Below, in pieces: positions 1 through 8,796 of a stretch of DNA of 36,905 nucleotides. Location of the stretch: contig JAIQFF010000061.1 of NCBI GenBank assembly GCA_020073395.1, positions 1 through 36,905 of the forward strand, in the 5' to 3' direction. Each line of letters begins with the position of its first letter. Position 1 is the stretch's first letter. This DNA is from Terriglobia bacterium. Lineage in GTDB: Bacteria; Acidobacteriota; Terriglobia; Terriglobales; Acidobacteriaceae. Both the position numbers and the translations under genes were made by a program. The notes under the pieces are model-generated. The model saw nothing but the letters and a program-made list of their open reading frames with translations. It did not search any database and was not told the origin of the DNA.

Positions 1-69
1 CACACTGCACCAGGGGTTGACATAAGCCATAAAAAAGTTGTCGGGGATCTTTCTTTTTCAGTACTTTAG
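1..69 (+). CDS. 3' end of an unidentified gene (partial)
   Basis: Frame 1 is open from the window edge to a TAG at 67-69 and would encode about 22 C-terminal residues beginning HTAPGVDISHKK. The other two plus frames close at 18-20 and 23-25. The composition is protein-like and the stop lies 27 bases before the start of the next gene on the same strand, so the two may form an operon. I do not recognise the family from so short a tail, and a chance open frame of this length cannot be excluded. Confidence 0.4.
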   Translation, partial: HTAPGVDISHKKVVGDLSFSVL

Positions 70-96
70 CGGCAGGGCGCACAGCTTTTCATAGAC

Positions 97-2451
97 TTGC
101 CGGAAGAGCGCGACATAGGGGTAACCACCGGCCAGCGAAACCCCAGTGTCAGAACACACGGATTGGATGAAGTCGTTGCTAAGCTGCCATCACGAACCGC
201 TTCGCTTCGAAATCAACTGGAGCGGGTTGCGGGAGACCAAGAGCGACGCAACAACGCTCTTTGGGCCAAAACAAGTCTGCTTTTGATGGACCTGAAGGAA
301 GCGCCCACGGACCAGCAAATTGTCTCCAAGGTGTTGTCGGAGCTCAAGGGCATCGTCGCGCAGATGGACGGCCTAATTTCGTACCCTATCGAGGTCGTCT
401 CGAAGATTGTGCAAGAAATGGGTGATTTCCTTGGCAGCAACGCTGCGTACGATGACCTCTGCGAGTTATTGACCGAAACGATGGGCCAAAGGGCAAGTGA
501 CGGCGAAGCTGGGCGAATATTGCTGGCCCGCGCACACCACAAACTTCGCAATCGCAAAGTCTATGATGCGATTCGGCTCTACGGTCGTGCGCAGGTCAGG
601 CTCGCCAAACGCGAATATCGTCTTGAACTCATAGCAGCACTCGTCGGAGGTGGCTTGGCATACGAGTCGGCGGGGCTGCTCTGGGCTGCTCGGGCCAACG
701 TTCTTGCCGCCGCTAACCAAGCCTTCTCGGAGTTCCTCGAGCACGGAGAGCTTCTTCCCCAGTCTCTCGCATGCCTACGGAAGCTCGCTTGGTTGGAACT
801 TCAGTTGGGTAGGGTTCCAGCAACCTTGCAGTGGATCGATCTCGCGAGCGGAGTCGCGCAAAACCTCGGTATATCGGGCAAACGCAGGCAAGTCTTCTTA
901 GAGGAACGCGCTATCCAGGACGGAGTCCTAGGAATTCTCTTCTTGAGAGCCGATCTTTCCCAATTAGAGCTGCTCTCAATTCTTCCAGACAAGCTAGAAC
1001 TCGTTGGTCTGGAAATGTCGCGCATTGCGCTGCTTTACTCTTTAGGGTACGAAGACGAACTAAGACGCGAGGGCACAATTCCGAAAGAGGACGACTCGGA
1101 AGCTGTCCTCGACTTCATTCGTAAGTGGGCCAAGCAGCCAGCTGGCCTCGACTTGCCGTCCAAGCCAGTGCTGGGAGAGGGCGAGCAGGTAGTGTTGCGT
1201 TCCCGGGTGCTCGGTTGCGAAATCAAGGCATTTGTCGCAAACAACTTTGCTTCGATGTGCCTAGCGGAGTGGATACTTGCAGCCACTGAAGGATTACTGG
1301 CAACGAGTCTAGACGCCGGCCTGTTCACTCACGCACAGGATTTCTCGCTAAGGATCTCCGCTAAGAAGGACTTGGTTGGGAAACCTCAGTACAGTTTCGA
1401 AAAAGCCGACGGGCATCAGGTATTGGAGGTTAGCCACGGGGAATCGGAGTCGGCGATCGGCAGGACTGGTGCGGATTCTCAGTTCGTGCAGAAAATCATA
1501 CTGGAAATTCTACCGCGAATAGCTCTGCCAAGAAACGTGAAGCAATATGGCGAGCAGGTCTTAGGACGCGAAGAGGGCTTCAGTCGTGCGATTACTTTTT
1601 CCGATCCTGGTGTGCCACTGAACAATATTCTCGGTGAAAAAATCGCAAGGAGGATTTCAGAGTGGAGATCCGAGCAAACCTATAAAACCTTCCAACTCAG
1701 GCGCAGCCAGCCCTGGTTTCACGGTTTGGATCTTGAGCCCCCAAAAGAAAAGGCTGCCGGAATCCTCGAAAATCTCGGTGAGGGCGACCCACCGCGTGAA
1801 CTGCTGGACTTCTCTGCCGTCAAACACTCTCAGGTTCGTGTTTTTTCCTTGATAGATATGCCGCTCTGGGATAAAGCTGGGTGGCACGGTGTTGGATTTG
1901 CATTTGGCCCCGACTTGAACGAACCGCCGATCATGGCTCTGGTTTTCCGCAACGCTGAAGCTGCGAAAGAAATTTTCGAGGGTTGGCGAACGAAGCTGGG
2001 TGAGGTGGACGAAGAGGATCAGCTTCACTTGTCACTTATTACAGGGGTGAACAAAGGACTTCCCCACAGCTACGCAGTTGTGGTCGGCTCGAATCCTACG
2101 ACCTCTCTTATGCACGGCCTTCACCACGCTGTGCATGTTTCACGAATACACCGCATGGATCCGCAGGATTCCAGGAATCTGGATGTTTTCGTACCTCGGT
2201 ACGAACGCTTAGGACGATACGTCCTAGTTCCGGCATATTATGCGCCAGGATCTGAGCAGCCCGAGTTTTTTTATGATTTGTGGATTGGAAAGCAGGCGTT
2301 GCGAATCATTCCCGCCTGGAAGCTTGGAAGAAATGACCCCGACGGCGTTGGTCTTCAACCAGAGGACGATCCAATAATTCCCGATGGGATGGAGAATGCA
2401 CCGGTACTAGGCATTCTGGAACGCCGCAGAACACAACATAGGAATTCCTAG
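97..2451 (+). CDS. Unrecognised 784-aa protein with TPR-like helical N-terminal half
   Basis: I do not recognise this family. Residues about 25-110 are charged and helical. Residues about 135-260 have the alternating small/aromatic pattern of TPR-like helical pairs (LLARAHHKLRNRKVYDAIRL, then a repeat around KREYRLELIAALVGGGLAYE and one around LACLRKLAWLELQLGR). The C-terminal third (about 570-760) looks like a separate alpha/beta domain (DMPLWDKAGWHGVGFAFG, ALVFRNAEAAKEIFEGW, HSYAVVVGSNP). There is no signal peptide, membrane segment or catalytic motif that I can name. The frame opens at base 70 and holds no ATG or GTG near its start, so TTG at 97 is the assumed start; a TTG near base 163 is also possible. 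Sampled lines are less GC-rich than the downstream housekeeping genes, which may mark acquired DNA. It follows a partial gene closely and ends before a strong terminator. Confidence 0.8.
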   Translation: MPEERDIGVTTGQRNPSVRTHGLDEVVAKLPSRTASLRNQLERVAGDQERRNNALWAKTSLLLMDLKEAPTDQQIVSKVLSELKGIVAQMDGLISYPIEVVSKIVQEMGDFLGSNAAYDDLCELLTETMGQRASDGEAGRILLARAHHKLRNRKVYDAIRLYGRAQVRLAKREYRLELIAALVGGGLAYESAGLLWAARANVLAAANQAFSEFLEHGELLPQSLACLRKLAWLELQLGRVPATLQWIDLASGVAQNLGISGKRRQVFLEERAIQDGVLGILFLRADLSQLELLSILPDKLELVGLEMSRIALLYSLGYEDELRREGTIPKEDDSEAVLDFIRKWAKQPAGLDLPSKPVLGEGEQVVLRSRVLGCEIKAFVANNFASMCLAEWILAATEGLLATSLDAGLFTHAQDFSLRISAKKDLVGKPQYSFEKADGHQVLEVSHGESESAIGRTGADSQFVQKIILEILPRIALPRNVKQYGEQVLGREEGFSRAITFSDPGVPLNNILGEKIARRISEWRSEQTYKTFQLRRSQPWFHGLDLEPPKEKAAGILENLGEGDPPRELLDFSAVKHSQVRVFSLIDMPLWDKAGWHGVGFAFGPDLNEPPIMALVFRNAEAAKEIFEGWRTKLGEVDEEDQLHLSLITGVNKGLPHSYAVVVGSNPTTSLMHGLHHAVHVSRIHRMDPQDSRNLDVFVPRYERLGRYVLVPAYYAPGSEQPEFFYDLWIGKQALRIIPAWKLGRNDPDGVGLQPEDDPIIPDGMENAPVLGILERRRTQHRNS

Positions 2452-2560
2452 GAAAATCCATCAAGAAACGAAACACACAGATCGTCCGCATTTGAGGTCG
2501 GGTAGCCCTCGGGATTTCGCCTCTTGCCCCGCCCTCATACGAATCGCAGTTCTTGGAAAT

Positions 2561-2590
2561 AAACCGGGGCGGCTCACGCCGCCCCGGTTT
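2561..2590. terminator. Bidirectional rho-independent-type terminator
   Basis: A perfect 13-bp stem (AAACCGGGGCGGC at 2561-2573 paired with 2578-2590) closes a TCAC loop. It has A residues on one side and T residues on the other, so it can work for both strands. It lies between the convergent 784-aa gene and ahcY. Confidence 0.75.
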
Positions 2591-2626
2591 GGCCAACGGC
2601 CAAAGACCAATGACCAACGACCGCCC

Positions 2627-3904
2627 CTAAGTCCCCTCGCTCCAGCCAGCCAGATACTCCTCCTGCTCTGGCGTCAGCTTGTCGATCTTAATGCCGACCG
2701 ACTCCAGCTTCAGTTTGGCGACGCGCTTGTCCAGATCGTCGGGAACTTTATAGACCCGCTTTTCCAGCGTCTTGTAGTTCTTCACCATGTACTCGGCTGA
2801 CAGGGCCTGGTCGGCGAAGCTCATGTCCATTACTGATGGTGGGTGGCCTTCGGCGGCGGCCAGGTTGATGAGGCGGCCTTCGCCCAGCAGGTTGATCTTG
2901 CGTCCGTCCCGCAGAGAGTACTCTTCGACCGAGCTGCGGGTGGTGCGTTTGGACGATGACATCTTTTCCAGGGCCACGATGTCGATTTCGACGTTGAAGT
3001 GGCCGGAGTTGGAGATGATGGCGCCGTCTTTCATGACATCGAAGTGTTCTTTGGTCAGCACGCTCTTGTTGCCGGTGACGGTGCAGAACACATCGCCCAG
3101 TTTGGCGGCTTCGGTCATGGACATGACGCGGAAGCCGTCCATGTGTGCTTCGAGCGCTTTCGTGGGGTCAACTTCCGTGACAATTACCTCGGCGCCGGCG
3201 CCGCGGGCGCGGCTGGCCAGGCCTCGTCCGCACCAGCCGTAGCCGGCAACCACGAACTTCGATCCCGCCAGCAGGAAGTTGGTGGCTCGAATGATGCCGT
3301 CAATGGTGGACTGGCCGGTGCCGTAGCGGTTATCGAACAGGTGCTTGGTATCGGCGTCGTTGACCGCGATGATGGGGAAACGCAGCACGCCCTCTTTGGC
3401 CATGGCGCGCAGACGAATCACGCCCGTCGTGGTTTCCTCGGTGCCGCCGATCACGCCTTCAAGCGCGCCCTGACGCTTGGTGTGCAGCAGGGTGACGAGG
3501 TCGGCGCCGTCGTCCATGGTGATGTGGGGCTTGTGGTCGATGGCGGCCAGGATGTGGCTGTAGTAGGTGTCGTTGTCCTCTCCCTTGATGGCGAAGACGG
3601 GAATATTGTGATCGCGCACCAGGCTGGCGGCCACGTCATCCTGCGTGGAGAGGGGATTCGAGGCGCACAGTACCACATCGGCGCCGCCGTCCCTGAGGCA
3701 AATGGCCAGGTTCGCGGTTTCGGCGGTCACGTGCAGGCAGGCCGAAACGCGGATGCCCTTCAACGGCTGGTTCTTGATGAATTCCTTGCGGATGATTTGC
3801 AGAACTTTCATGGACTGGTTGGCCCAGTCAATCCGCTTCTTGCCCAGATCGGCAAAATCCAGACTCTTCACATCACAATTCAGTTGGGTCGGTGTGGTGG
3901 ACAT
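2627..3904 (-). CDS. ahcY: Adenosylhomocysteinase (S-adenosylhomocysteine hydrolase)
   Basis: Cytosolic NAD-dependent enzyme that splits S-adenosylhomocysteine into homocysteine and adenosine, relieving product inhibition of methyltransferases. The 425-aa length matches the family's short bacterial form. Visible hallmarks are the N-terminal substrate region ([13 protein letters not shown], ending in [17 protein letters not shown]), the [15 protein letters not shown] stretch, the Rossmann motif [12 protein letters not shown] followed by [10 protein letters not shown], and the conserved end with [19 protein letters not shown] at 3904 is preceded by an AGGAG Shine-Dalgarno sequence. It lies 135 bp downstream of metK on the same strand, which fits a methyl-cycle operon, although a repeat-derived hairpin sits in the gap. 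It ends convergently on the 784-aa gene. Confidence 0.98.
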   Translation of the reverse strand: MSTTPTQLNCDVKSLDFADLGKKRIDWANQSMKVLQIIRKEFIKNQPLKGIRVSACLHVTAETANLAICLRDGGADVVLCASNPLSTQDDVAASLVRDHNIPVFAIKGEDNDTYYSHILAAIDHKPHITMDDGADLVTLLHTKRQGALEGVIGGTEETTTGVIRLRAMAKEGVLRFPIIAVNDADTKHLFDNRYGTGQSTIDGIIRATNFLLAGSKFVVAGYGWCGRGLASRARGAGAEVIVTEVDPTKALEAHMDGFRVMSMTEAAKLGDVFCTVTGNKSVLTKEHFDVMKDGAIISNSGHFNVEIDIVALEKMSSSKRTTRSSVEEYSLRDGRKINLLGEGRLINLAAAEGHPPSVMDMSFADQALSAEYMVKNYKTLEKRVYKVPDDLDKRVAKLKLESVGIKIDKLTPEQEEYLAGWSEGT

Positions 3905-3952
3905 ACTTCTCCTATGGCGCGTGTCTTATGAACTTGATTAACAAACCTGTTC

Positions 3953-4034
3953 AACCACCAGGGACACAAAGTAAGACGAAGGAAATCGAAGGATTTCGAG
4001 TTGCTTCGCGGACCTTTCGTGCCCTTTGTGGTTA
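3953..4034. repeat. Inverted pair of AACCAC repeats forming a long imperfect hairpin
   Basis: The left arm (3953-3982) starts AACCACCAGGGACACAAAG. The right arm (4003-4034), read on the minus strand, starts TAACCACAAAGGGCACGAAAG. Both arms resemble the 9-base-period repeat that brackets the GxxExxY gene at 22.5-23.1 kb. The apex can pair as AAATC-GAAG-GATTT. The pair fills most of the metK-ahcY gap and begins six bases past the metK stop, so in RNA it would form a long stem between the two genes. It looks like a small gene-less element of that repeat family. Confidence 0.65.
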
Positions 4035-4039
4035 CAGGA

Positions 4040-5221
4040 TTACTTGCGAGCCTGTACTGCGGGCTCGCGCAGACCAGCATCACTGGCCAGTTTGGCCGCC
4101 TTGTCGGTGGCTTCCCAGGTGAAGTCGGGATCGCTCCGGCCAAAGTGTCCGTAAGCCGCAGTCTTACAGTAGATCGGGCGGCGCAGCTTCAGTGAATCGA
4201 TAATGCCTTTCGGGGTCAGTTGGAAATTGGCGCGTACCAGATCAGGAATCGTGTCAGGATCGACCTTGCAGGTGCCGAAAGTATCTACCAGTATGCTGAC
4301 CGGTTCGGCCACGCCGATGGCATAGGCCAGTTGCAACTCACAACGATCCGCCAGGCCGGCAGCTACGATATTCTTGGCAATGTGCCGCGCCATGTAGGCG
4401 GCAGAACGATCAACCTTGGTTGGGTCCTTGCCGCTGAAAGCACCGCCGCCGTGACGACCCATGCCGCCGTAGGTATCCACGATAATCTTGCGTCCGGTGA
4501 GGCCGGTGTCGCCCATGGGGCCGCCGATCACAAATCGTCCGGTGGGATTGATGTGGTACTTGGTGTCTTCGTCGAGCAACTGGGCGGGAATGGTGGCTTG
4601 AATGACGTGTTTCAGAATATCGCTGCGCAGTTCCTCGTTACCCACGGTTTCCGAGTGTTGCGTGGAAACCACGACCGCATCCACCCGGAACGGATTGTGG
4701 TTCTTGTCATACTCGACCGTGACCTGCGATTTTCCATCGGGGCGCAAATAAGGAAGCCGGCCATGCTTGCGGACTTCCGAAAGACGCATGGTCAACTTAT
4801 GGGCCAGCGAGATCGGAGTGGGCATCAGTTCCGGATTCTCGTTGCAGGCATATCCAAACATCATTCCCTGGTCGCCGGCGCCGCCGGTGTCCACGCCCAT
4901 GGCGATGTCGCCGGACTGTTTGTTGATGCTGGAGATGACGGCGCAGGTATTGGAATCAAAGCCGTAGAGCGCGTTGTTGTATCCGATGGAGGAAATCGTG
5001 CCTCGAACCAGCGACTGGAAATCCACGTACGCCTTGGTGGTGATTTCGCCCGCGATGACTACCAGGCCGGTGGCGGTCAGAGTTTCACACGCCACCCGGC
5101 TGAACGGATCTTCGGCCAGACAGGCGTCGAGGATAGCGTCAGAAATCTGGTCGGCGATCTTATCGGGATGGCCTTCGGTGACGGATTCGGACGTAAAAAG
5201 ATAGCGGTTACGAGATGACAA
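4040..5221 (-). CDS. metK: S-adenosylmethionine synthase (methionine adenosyltransferase)
   Basis: Makes S-adenosylmethionine from methionine and ATP in the cytosol; a homotetramer or dimer in known members. The 393-aa length is normal. The sequence starts with the family signature [20 protein letters not shown] and contains [12 protein letters not shown], the P-loop-like [19 protein letters not shown] and the end motif YGHFGR. The start codon is TTG at 5221, supported by AAGGAG seven bases upstream and by family alignment: no ATG or GTG would keep the conserved N-terminus. Its stop is followed closely by the inverted repeat in front of ahcY. I looked upstream for a SAM riboswitch and saw none. 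Confidence 0.98.
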   Translation of the reverse strand: MSSRNRYLFTSESVTEGHPDKIADQISDAILDACLAEDPFSRVACETLTATGLVVIAGEITTKAYVDFQSLVRGTISSIGYNNALYGFDSNTCAVISSINKQSGDIAMGVDTGGAGDQGMMFGYACNENPELMPTPISLAHKLTMRLSEVRKHGRLPYLRPDGKSQVTVEYDKNHNPFRVDAVVVSTQHSETVGNEELRSDILKHVIQATIPAQLLDEDTKYHINPTGRFVIGGPMGDTGLTGRKIIVDTYGGMGRHGGGAFSGKDPTKVDRSAAYMARHIAKNIVAAGLADRCELQLAYAIGVAEPVSILVDTFGTCKVDPDTIPDLVRANFQLTPKGIIDSLKLRRPIYCKTAAYGHFGRSDPDFTWEATDKAAKLASDAGLREPAVQARK

Positions 5222-5303
5222 GCAGCTTCTCCTTCATGCGATTTTGGCCGGCGATCTGGACTTTACTTCCTGGCGGGGTCAGAACGCGACAGATACGCAA
5301 CAG

Positions 5304-5332
5304 ACTATAAATGAGCACTTTCGGACTGCCAT
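5304..5332 (-). promoter_or_regulatory. Weak candidate metK promoter in the rodZ-metK gap
   Basis: In the 276-base gap upstream of metK, the minus strand holds TATAGT (5304-5309) with ATGGCA 17 bases upstream (5327-5332). The -10 box is good and the -35 box is poor. The rest of the gap shows no gene, no clear riboswitch and no strong repeat. Confidence 0.25.
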
Positions 5333-5497
5333 AACCGTACCAAAGAAAGGGGCGGGACGCAATGATTTCAGGGCTGGGAGCGAGTTAAGCGCAGCCACCG
5401 GGGAACGCGGGCAGCTGGCTGGTCATAGCAGGAAGTTAAATGGTATTTTGAGGTTCGGACCGGCGCGACCAACGGCCAGCCGTCTGTCTTCCGCGGA

Positions 5498-6367
5498 CTA
5501 CCGTCGCAGGCCGTTGGGGTCAAAGGTCAGGGTCTTTACCTGGTTGTAGTCGCCCTGTGAGGCCAGCTTCTTTCCATTGAAGGAGATATCCAGGGCGCCG
5601 ACGTTCCCCGTCTTGATCACGATCTGATCGCGGGCCGCGATGGACTGTTCCGTGGGAGCGGCGAGCGTGTCCTGAATGATCTGCTTTCCGTCGGCGGTGA
5701 TCGCGACCCAAGAGTCCTGCCGCGCTTTGATCAGCACGTGAAAAAGCCCCGCATCGGTCGCCGGCTGCGCTGGCGGTGTGGAGGTTGCGCTTTCCCGGTT
5801 GCCCGGCTCAGGCTCGGGGGAGTTCGGCTGAGAGGTCGCGACGGTCGGTTTCGGCGCGGCAGATTCGGCCGCACTGCGGGGCGCGTCCTTTTGACCGCTC
5901 AAACTGGAAGCATCCGGCCTGCCAGGGCCAGGAGCCACGACGCTGGGGCTGGGGGACTTGTCGCGTGTATAGAAGCCCCAAACCGCAAATCCGCAGGCCA
6001 GCACCAAAAGCACGATGGCGATAATGCCCCACGGGATACCGCCGTCGCCTCTACTCTTCCTCTGGGTTTCCGGCACGGCCTCCGCCAGGGCCGCGAGTAC
6101 CGGGGTGTCCTCCGGCTGCGGCTCAGGCAGGCTGGGTTCGGTGGCCGCCACAAAATCGGCGATGGCCTGGTTTTCGTCCATGCCCAGGTGGCGGGCGTAG
6201 GCGCGGATAAACCCTTTGTTGAAGATACCGCCGGGAAGCTGATCGAAGCGGTCCTCCTCGATGGCGGCCAGGAAGCGGGTGCCGATCTTGGTGGACACAG
6301 CAATGTCGTCCAGCGTGATTTTGCGCTGTTCCCGCTCCCGCTTCAGTCGTGTCCCAAAGGATTCCAC
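5498..6367 (-). CDS. rodZ: RodZ-like cytoskeletal protein (HTH, one membrane span, C-terminal beta domain)
   Basis: A 289-aa bitopic membrane protein of the RodZ type, which ties MreB filaments to the cell-wall elongation machinery in known bacteria. The N-terminal HTH_25-like domain covers residues about 3-70 (FGTRLKREREQRKITLDDIA, then GGIFNKGFIRAYARHLGMDE). A single membrane helix follows at about 110-132 (IPWGIIAIVLLVLACGFAVWG), then a Pro/Ser/Ala-rich linker (about 135-205) and a C-terminal DUF4115-like domain (about 208-289) containing DSWVAITADGKQI. The start is GTG at 6367, chosen because the HTH begins at once. It diverges from the GGDEF gene across a 280-base region. The HTH in this family usually binds MreB rather than DNA, so I do not call it a regulator. 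Confidence 0.9.
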   Translation of the reverse strand: MESFGTRLKREREQRKITLDDIAVSTKIGTRFLAAIEEDRFDQLPGGIFNKGFIRAYARHLGMDENQAIADFVAATEPSLPEPQPEDTPVLAALAEAVPETQRKSRGDGGIPWGIIAIVLLVLACGFAVWGFYTRDKSPSPSVVAPGPGRPDASSLSGQKDAPRSAAESAAPKPTVATSQPNSPEPEPGNRESATSTPPAQPATDAGLFHVLIKARQDSWVAITADGKQIIQDTLAAPTEQSIAARDQIVIKTGNVGALDISFNGKKLASQGDYNQVKTLTFDPNGLRR

Positions 6368-6581
6368 CTGGCCGTCTTCCCGCCGCCTCAGCTAGCCCTG
6401 GCCGCATCCAACATGTAAGAGTAATCTGAAGATAAATATATGTTAATCAAGGCCCTCCGGGCCCATGAATTTGGGGTGAGAGAGCCGCATTGTTAAACCA
6501 CTCGGTTGAGCCATGCATCTGCGCCGGCACTCTACCCCCGACCCAGGGCTTGGCTTCAGGGGTTCTGGTTACTAAGGTTGA

Positions 6582-6611
6582 TTGCCGCCGCTTTCCGGGG
6601 CCGCATATAAT
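6582..6611 (+). promoter_or_regulatory. Candidate sigma-70-type promoter of the GGDEF gene
   Basis: A perfect TATAAT lies at 6606-6611 with TTGCCG at 6582-6587, an 18-base spacer. A transcript would start near 6618 and leave a leader of about 30 bases before the ATG at 6648, including a GAGG ribosome-binding site at about 6634. The boxes and geometry are good; activity is inferred. Confidence 0.5.
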
Positions 6612-6647
6612 TTCAACACTTCCTGCCCACATCGAGGACCGCAGTTC

Positions 6648-7691
6648 ATGACCAAGGCCGCCGCCGACCGCAAAGTGCAGGAACTGGGCATCTTTCATGA
6701 TGTGGCCAAGGCCCTGACCTCGTCTCTCGACCTCGACTCCATCCTGCAGACCATCATGGAAAAGATGGCGGAATACTTCCGTCCCGACAACTGGTCTTTG
6801 CTGATGGTGGACGAGGAGCGGGATGAACTCTACTTCGCCATCGCAGTGGGCAAGGCCTCCGAGGCCCTCAAAAATGTGCGGCTGAAAGTGGGTGAAGGCA
6901 TCGCGGGCTGGGTGGCGAAACATGGCGAGCGCGTCGTAGTGCCTGACGTATACACCGATCCGCGCTTCGCCAAACGCATTGACGAGATGACCCAGTGGGA
7001 GACGCGCTCCATCATCTGCGTGCCCCTGCGTTCCAAGCTTCGGGTGCTGGGCGTCATTCAACTGGTCAATGTAAGGATGGAGAATTTCACCGACCAGGAG
7101 TCATTTTTCCTGCAATCGATTTGTGATTACGCCGCCATTGCCATCGAAAATGCACGTGCGGTCGAAAAAATTCAGGAACTCACCATCACTGACGATTGCA
7201 CCGGACTGTATAACGCCCGCCATCTCTACAAAACGCTGGAGACGGAGGTGTATCGCTCTGCGCGCTACGGTTATGAGTTTACCGTGGTGTTCATCGATCT
7301 CGACCACTTCAAACAAGTCAACGACACTCACGGACACCTGGTAGGGAGCAAGCTGCTGATGGAGATCGGATACCTGATCAAAGCGCAGCTTCGATTAATC
7401 GACTACGCCTTCCGCTATGGTGGGGACGAATTTGTGGTGCTCTTGCCCCAGACCGGAAAAGATGCCGCCCTGATCGTGGCCAAACGCCTGCGCGACAGCC
7501 TGCGAACCAGCATGTTCTGCCAGGAAGAAGGATTGAACCTGAACGTTCGCGCCTCGATGGGCGTAGCTACTTATCCGCACGACGCCAAAACGCCGCGCGA
7601 AATCATCCGCCAGGCCGACGAGATGATGTATCTGGTGAAGAACACCTCGCGCGACAATATCGGGATTGCCGCACGTGGGGTGATGAAGTAA
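6648..7691 (+). CDS. GAF-GGDEF diguanylate cyclase
   Basis: A soluble 347-aa protein predicted to make cyclic di-GMP from two GTP. A GAF sensor domain spans about residues 10-165 (VGEGIAGWVAKHGERVVVPD, IICVPLRSKLRVLGVIQLVN). The GGDEF domain covers about 180-340 with the intact active-site motif at residues 258-262 (YGGDEFVVL). The inhibitory I-site is also intact: R249-L-I-D252 lies five residues before GGDEF, so product feedback is expected. ATG at 6648 follows GAGG with good spacing; a longer frame from TTG at 6582 overlaps the promoter and is less likely. It diverges from rodZ, so c-di-GMP signalling and cell-shape control may share a regulatory region, but that link is inferred. The ligand of the GAF domain is unknown. 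Confidence 0.95.
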   Translation: MTKAAADRKVQELGIFHDVAKALTSSLDLDSILQTIMEKMAEYFRPDNWSLLMVDEERDELYFAIAVGKASEALKNVRLKVGEGIAGWVAKHGERVVVPDVYTDPRFAKRIDEMTQWETRSIICVPLRSKLRVLGVIQLVNVRMENFTDQESFFLQSICDYAAIAIENARAVEKIQELTITDDCTGLYNARHLYKTLETEVYRSARYGYEFTVVFIDLDHFKQVNDTHGHLVGSKLLMEIGYLIKAQLRLIDYAFRYGGDEFVVLLPQTGKDAALIVAKRLRDSLRTSMFCQEEGLNLNVRASMGVATYPHDAKTPREIIRQADEMMYLVKNTSRDNIGIAARGVMK

Positions 7692-7718
7692 ATCAATCTG
7701 GCGGTTTCGACTCTCCGC

Positions 7719-8075
7719 TTATCTTCGTTGTTTCCACACCGCGAAAGTCAGGTCTTGCGGGTCCTGCATCACTGCCATCTCGTCCCCCTCGGGCAGCACA
7801 GTTGGAGGGATTATTGCCTTCGCGCCCATCTCTTCCGCTTGTTTGACGCATGCTTTCACATCTTCCACGGCAACGAACAACTGCACGAAATTCGGCGACT
7901 GGGGCGGGGCCGGCCAGATGCCGCCCTGGATGCCATCTTTCGATCCGGTTTCAATCCGGCGGTACCCCATGGCGTTGTTGTCGTTCACCTTCCATCCAAA
8001 CAGCGCCGAATAAAAGTTGGCGGTAGCTTCTGGTGTTTTCGACAGGATCTGAAACTGCGTTACTGGGTTTCCCAT
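7719..8075 (-). CDS. VOC (glyoxalase/bleomycin-resistance fold) family protein
   Basis: A 118-aa single-domain protein with the two beta-alpha-beta-beta-beta modules of the vicinal oxygen chelate fold. It has the opening FQILSKTPEATANFYSALFG, the middle VAVEDVKACVKQAEEMGAKA and the end DPQDLTFAVWK typical of small VOC proteins. The substrate cannot be told; such proteins include metal-dependent lyases, dioxygenases and resistance proteins. GAGGAG lies just upstream of the ATG at 8075. It starts 10 bases after the stop of the DUF4423-like gene on the same strand, so the two are very probably cotranscribed. It ends convergently on the GGDEF gene. Confidence 0.92.
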   Translation of the reverse strand: MGNPVTQFQILSKTPEATANFYSALFGWKVNDNNAMGYRRIETGSKDGIQGGIWPAPPQSPNFVQLFVAVEDVKACVKQAEEMGAKAIIPPTVLPEGDEMAVMQDPQDLTFAVWKQRR

Positions 8076-8085
8076 TTATTTCTCC

Positions 8086-8667
8086 TCATTCTCTGGAATC
8101 TACTGTAGCTTCAGCGGCCTTTTCCCGGATTCGCACCAAGGCCAACTTTCGGAATTCACGCTCATTGCGCGCGCCCGTCAGGTCTTTCCACCTTCCCGAT
8201 GCACCTACTTGCAACAACCGCAGGCGCAACAGACGTGCCAGTGCGAGATTGACCTCGTCCACGCTCACATTTATTTTCTTAGCAAGCCAGCGGCAATCGG
8301 CGTGGAAACCGGGCATACGCGACAGGCGCAGAATCTGCCAGTGAACAGGTGTGGTGGCAAGGCTCAAACCCTCCGCAGTCCAATGGCGTAGTTGCTCCAG
8401 CCTGCTGGTCTCCGCGGCGTCGGGCAGATGCTCAGCCGCGATGTAGGCCGCGGCTTCTTCCGGGGACATCTTTAGCTTTCGTCCCCACTTCCGAATCTGG
8501 GACGGCGGGGTTCGCCGGATGGCACGGAGGATCTGCGAAATCACGGAGTGGTCGGCACCCAGGAAACGGGCAAACGAGCGCAACGAGTACCGTGGATTTT
8601 TCTCCCGGCGCATCCGGAATTCCTGTTCGAGTCTTTGCCGGAAGCGGTGTTCCTGCATGCTGCTCAT
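8086..8667 (-). CDS. DUF4423/TIGR02147-like helix-turn-helix regulator
   Basis: About 193 aa. The N-terminal part (RYSLRSFARFLGADHSVISQ) is a lambda-repressor-like HTH. The C-terminal part has the DUF4423 pattern VHWQILRLSRMPGFHADCRW followed by KKINVSVDEVNLALARLLRL, typical of the TIGR02147 family of uncharacterised regulators. I chose ATG at 8667, nine residues shorter than a possible TTG start at 8694; ATG at 8658 is also possible and none has a strong Shine-Dalgarno. It is the first gene of a likely two-gene unit with the VOC protein, which may be its target or effector enzyme. Confidence 0.85.
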   Translation of the reverse strand: MSSMQEHRFRQRLEQEFRMRREKNPRYSLRSFARFLGADHSVISQILRAIRRTPPSQIRKWGRKLKMSPEEAAAYIAAEHLPDAAETSRLEQLRHWTAEGLSLATTPVHWQILRLSRMPGFHADCRWLAKKINVSVDEVNLALARLLRLRLLQVGASGRWKDLTGARNEREFRKLALVRIREKAAEATVDSRE

Positions 8668-8713
8668 GCTAGCGTGCGACCTTGGGATTGACAATGGATT
8701 CGCGCGACGAACC

Positions 8714-8731
8714 GGGGCAAACTCTTGCCCC
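8714..8731. terminator. Hairpin downstream of the patatin-like gene
   Basis: GGGGCAA-ACTC-TTGCCCC is a perfect 7-bp stem. A second short hairpin, CATCTG-CCTGC-CAGATG, lies at 8774-8790, nearer the patatin stop. Both are in the 129-base gap between two minus-strand genes. They could end the patatin transcript or be REP-like elements; there is no clear T run. Confidence 0.4.
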
Positions 8732-8796
8732 AGGGCCCGAGGCAGATTTGACTTTTCGGATTCATCGACAGGCCATCTGCCTGCCAGATGAACGGG

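Noticed and set aside
2999..3931. 310-codon open frame antisense to ahcY
   Set aside because: A GC-driven shadow of ahcY; the residue pattern is Gly/Val/His-rich and matches no family, while the other strand is unmistakably AhcY.
3905..4039. SAH riboswitch upstream of ahcY
   Set aside because: The gap is explained by the inverted AACCAC repeat and lacks the SAH riboswitch core.
4220..5218. 332-codon open frame antisense to metK
   Set aside because: Shadow of metK; no ribosome-binding site and low-complexity composition.
5222..5497. SAM riboswitch upstream of metK
   Set aside because: I could not find the conserved helices or core of SAM-I, SAM-II or SAM/SAH classes; a covariance-model search would settle it.
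5244..5549. 101-codon plus-strand frame upstream of metK
   Set aside because: No ribosome-binding site, no domain and it runs into rodZ antisense.
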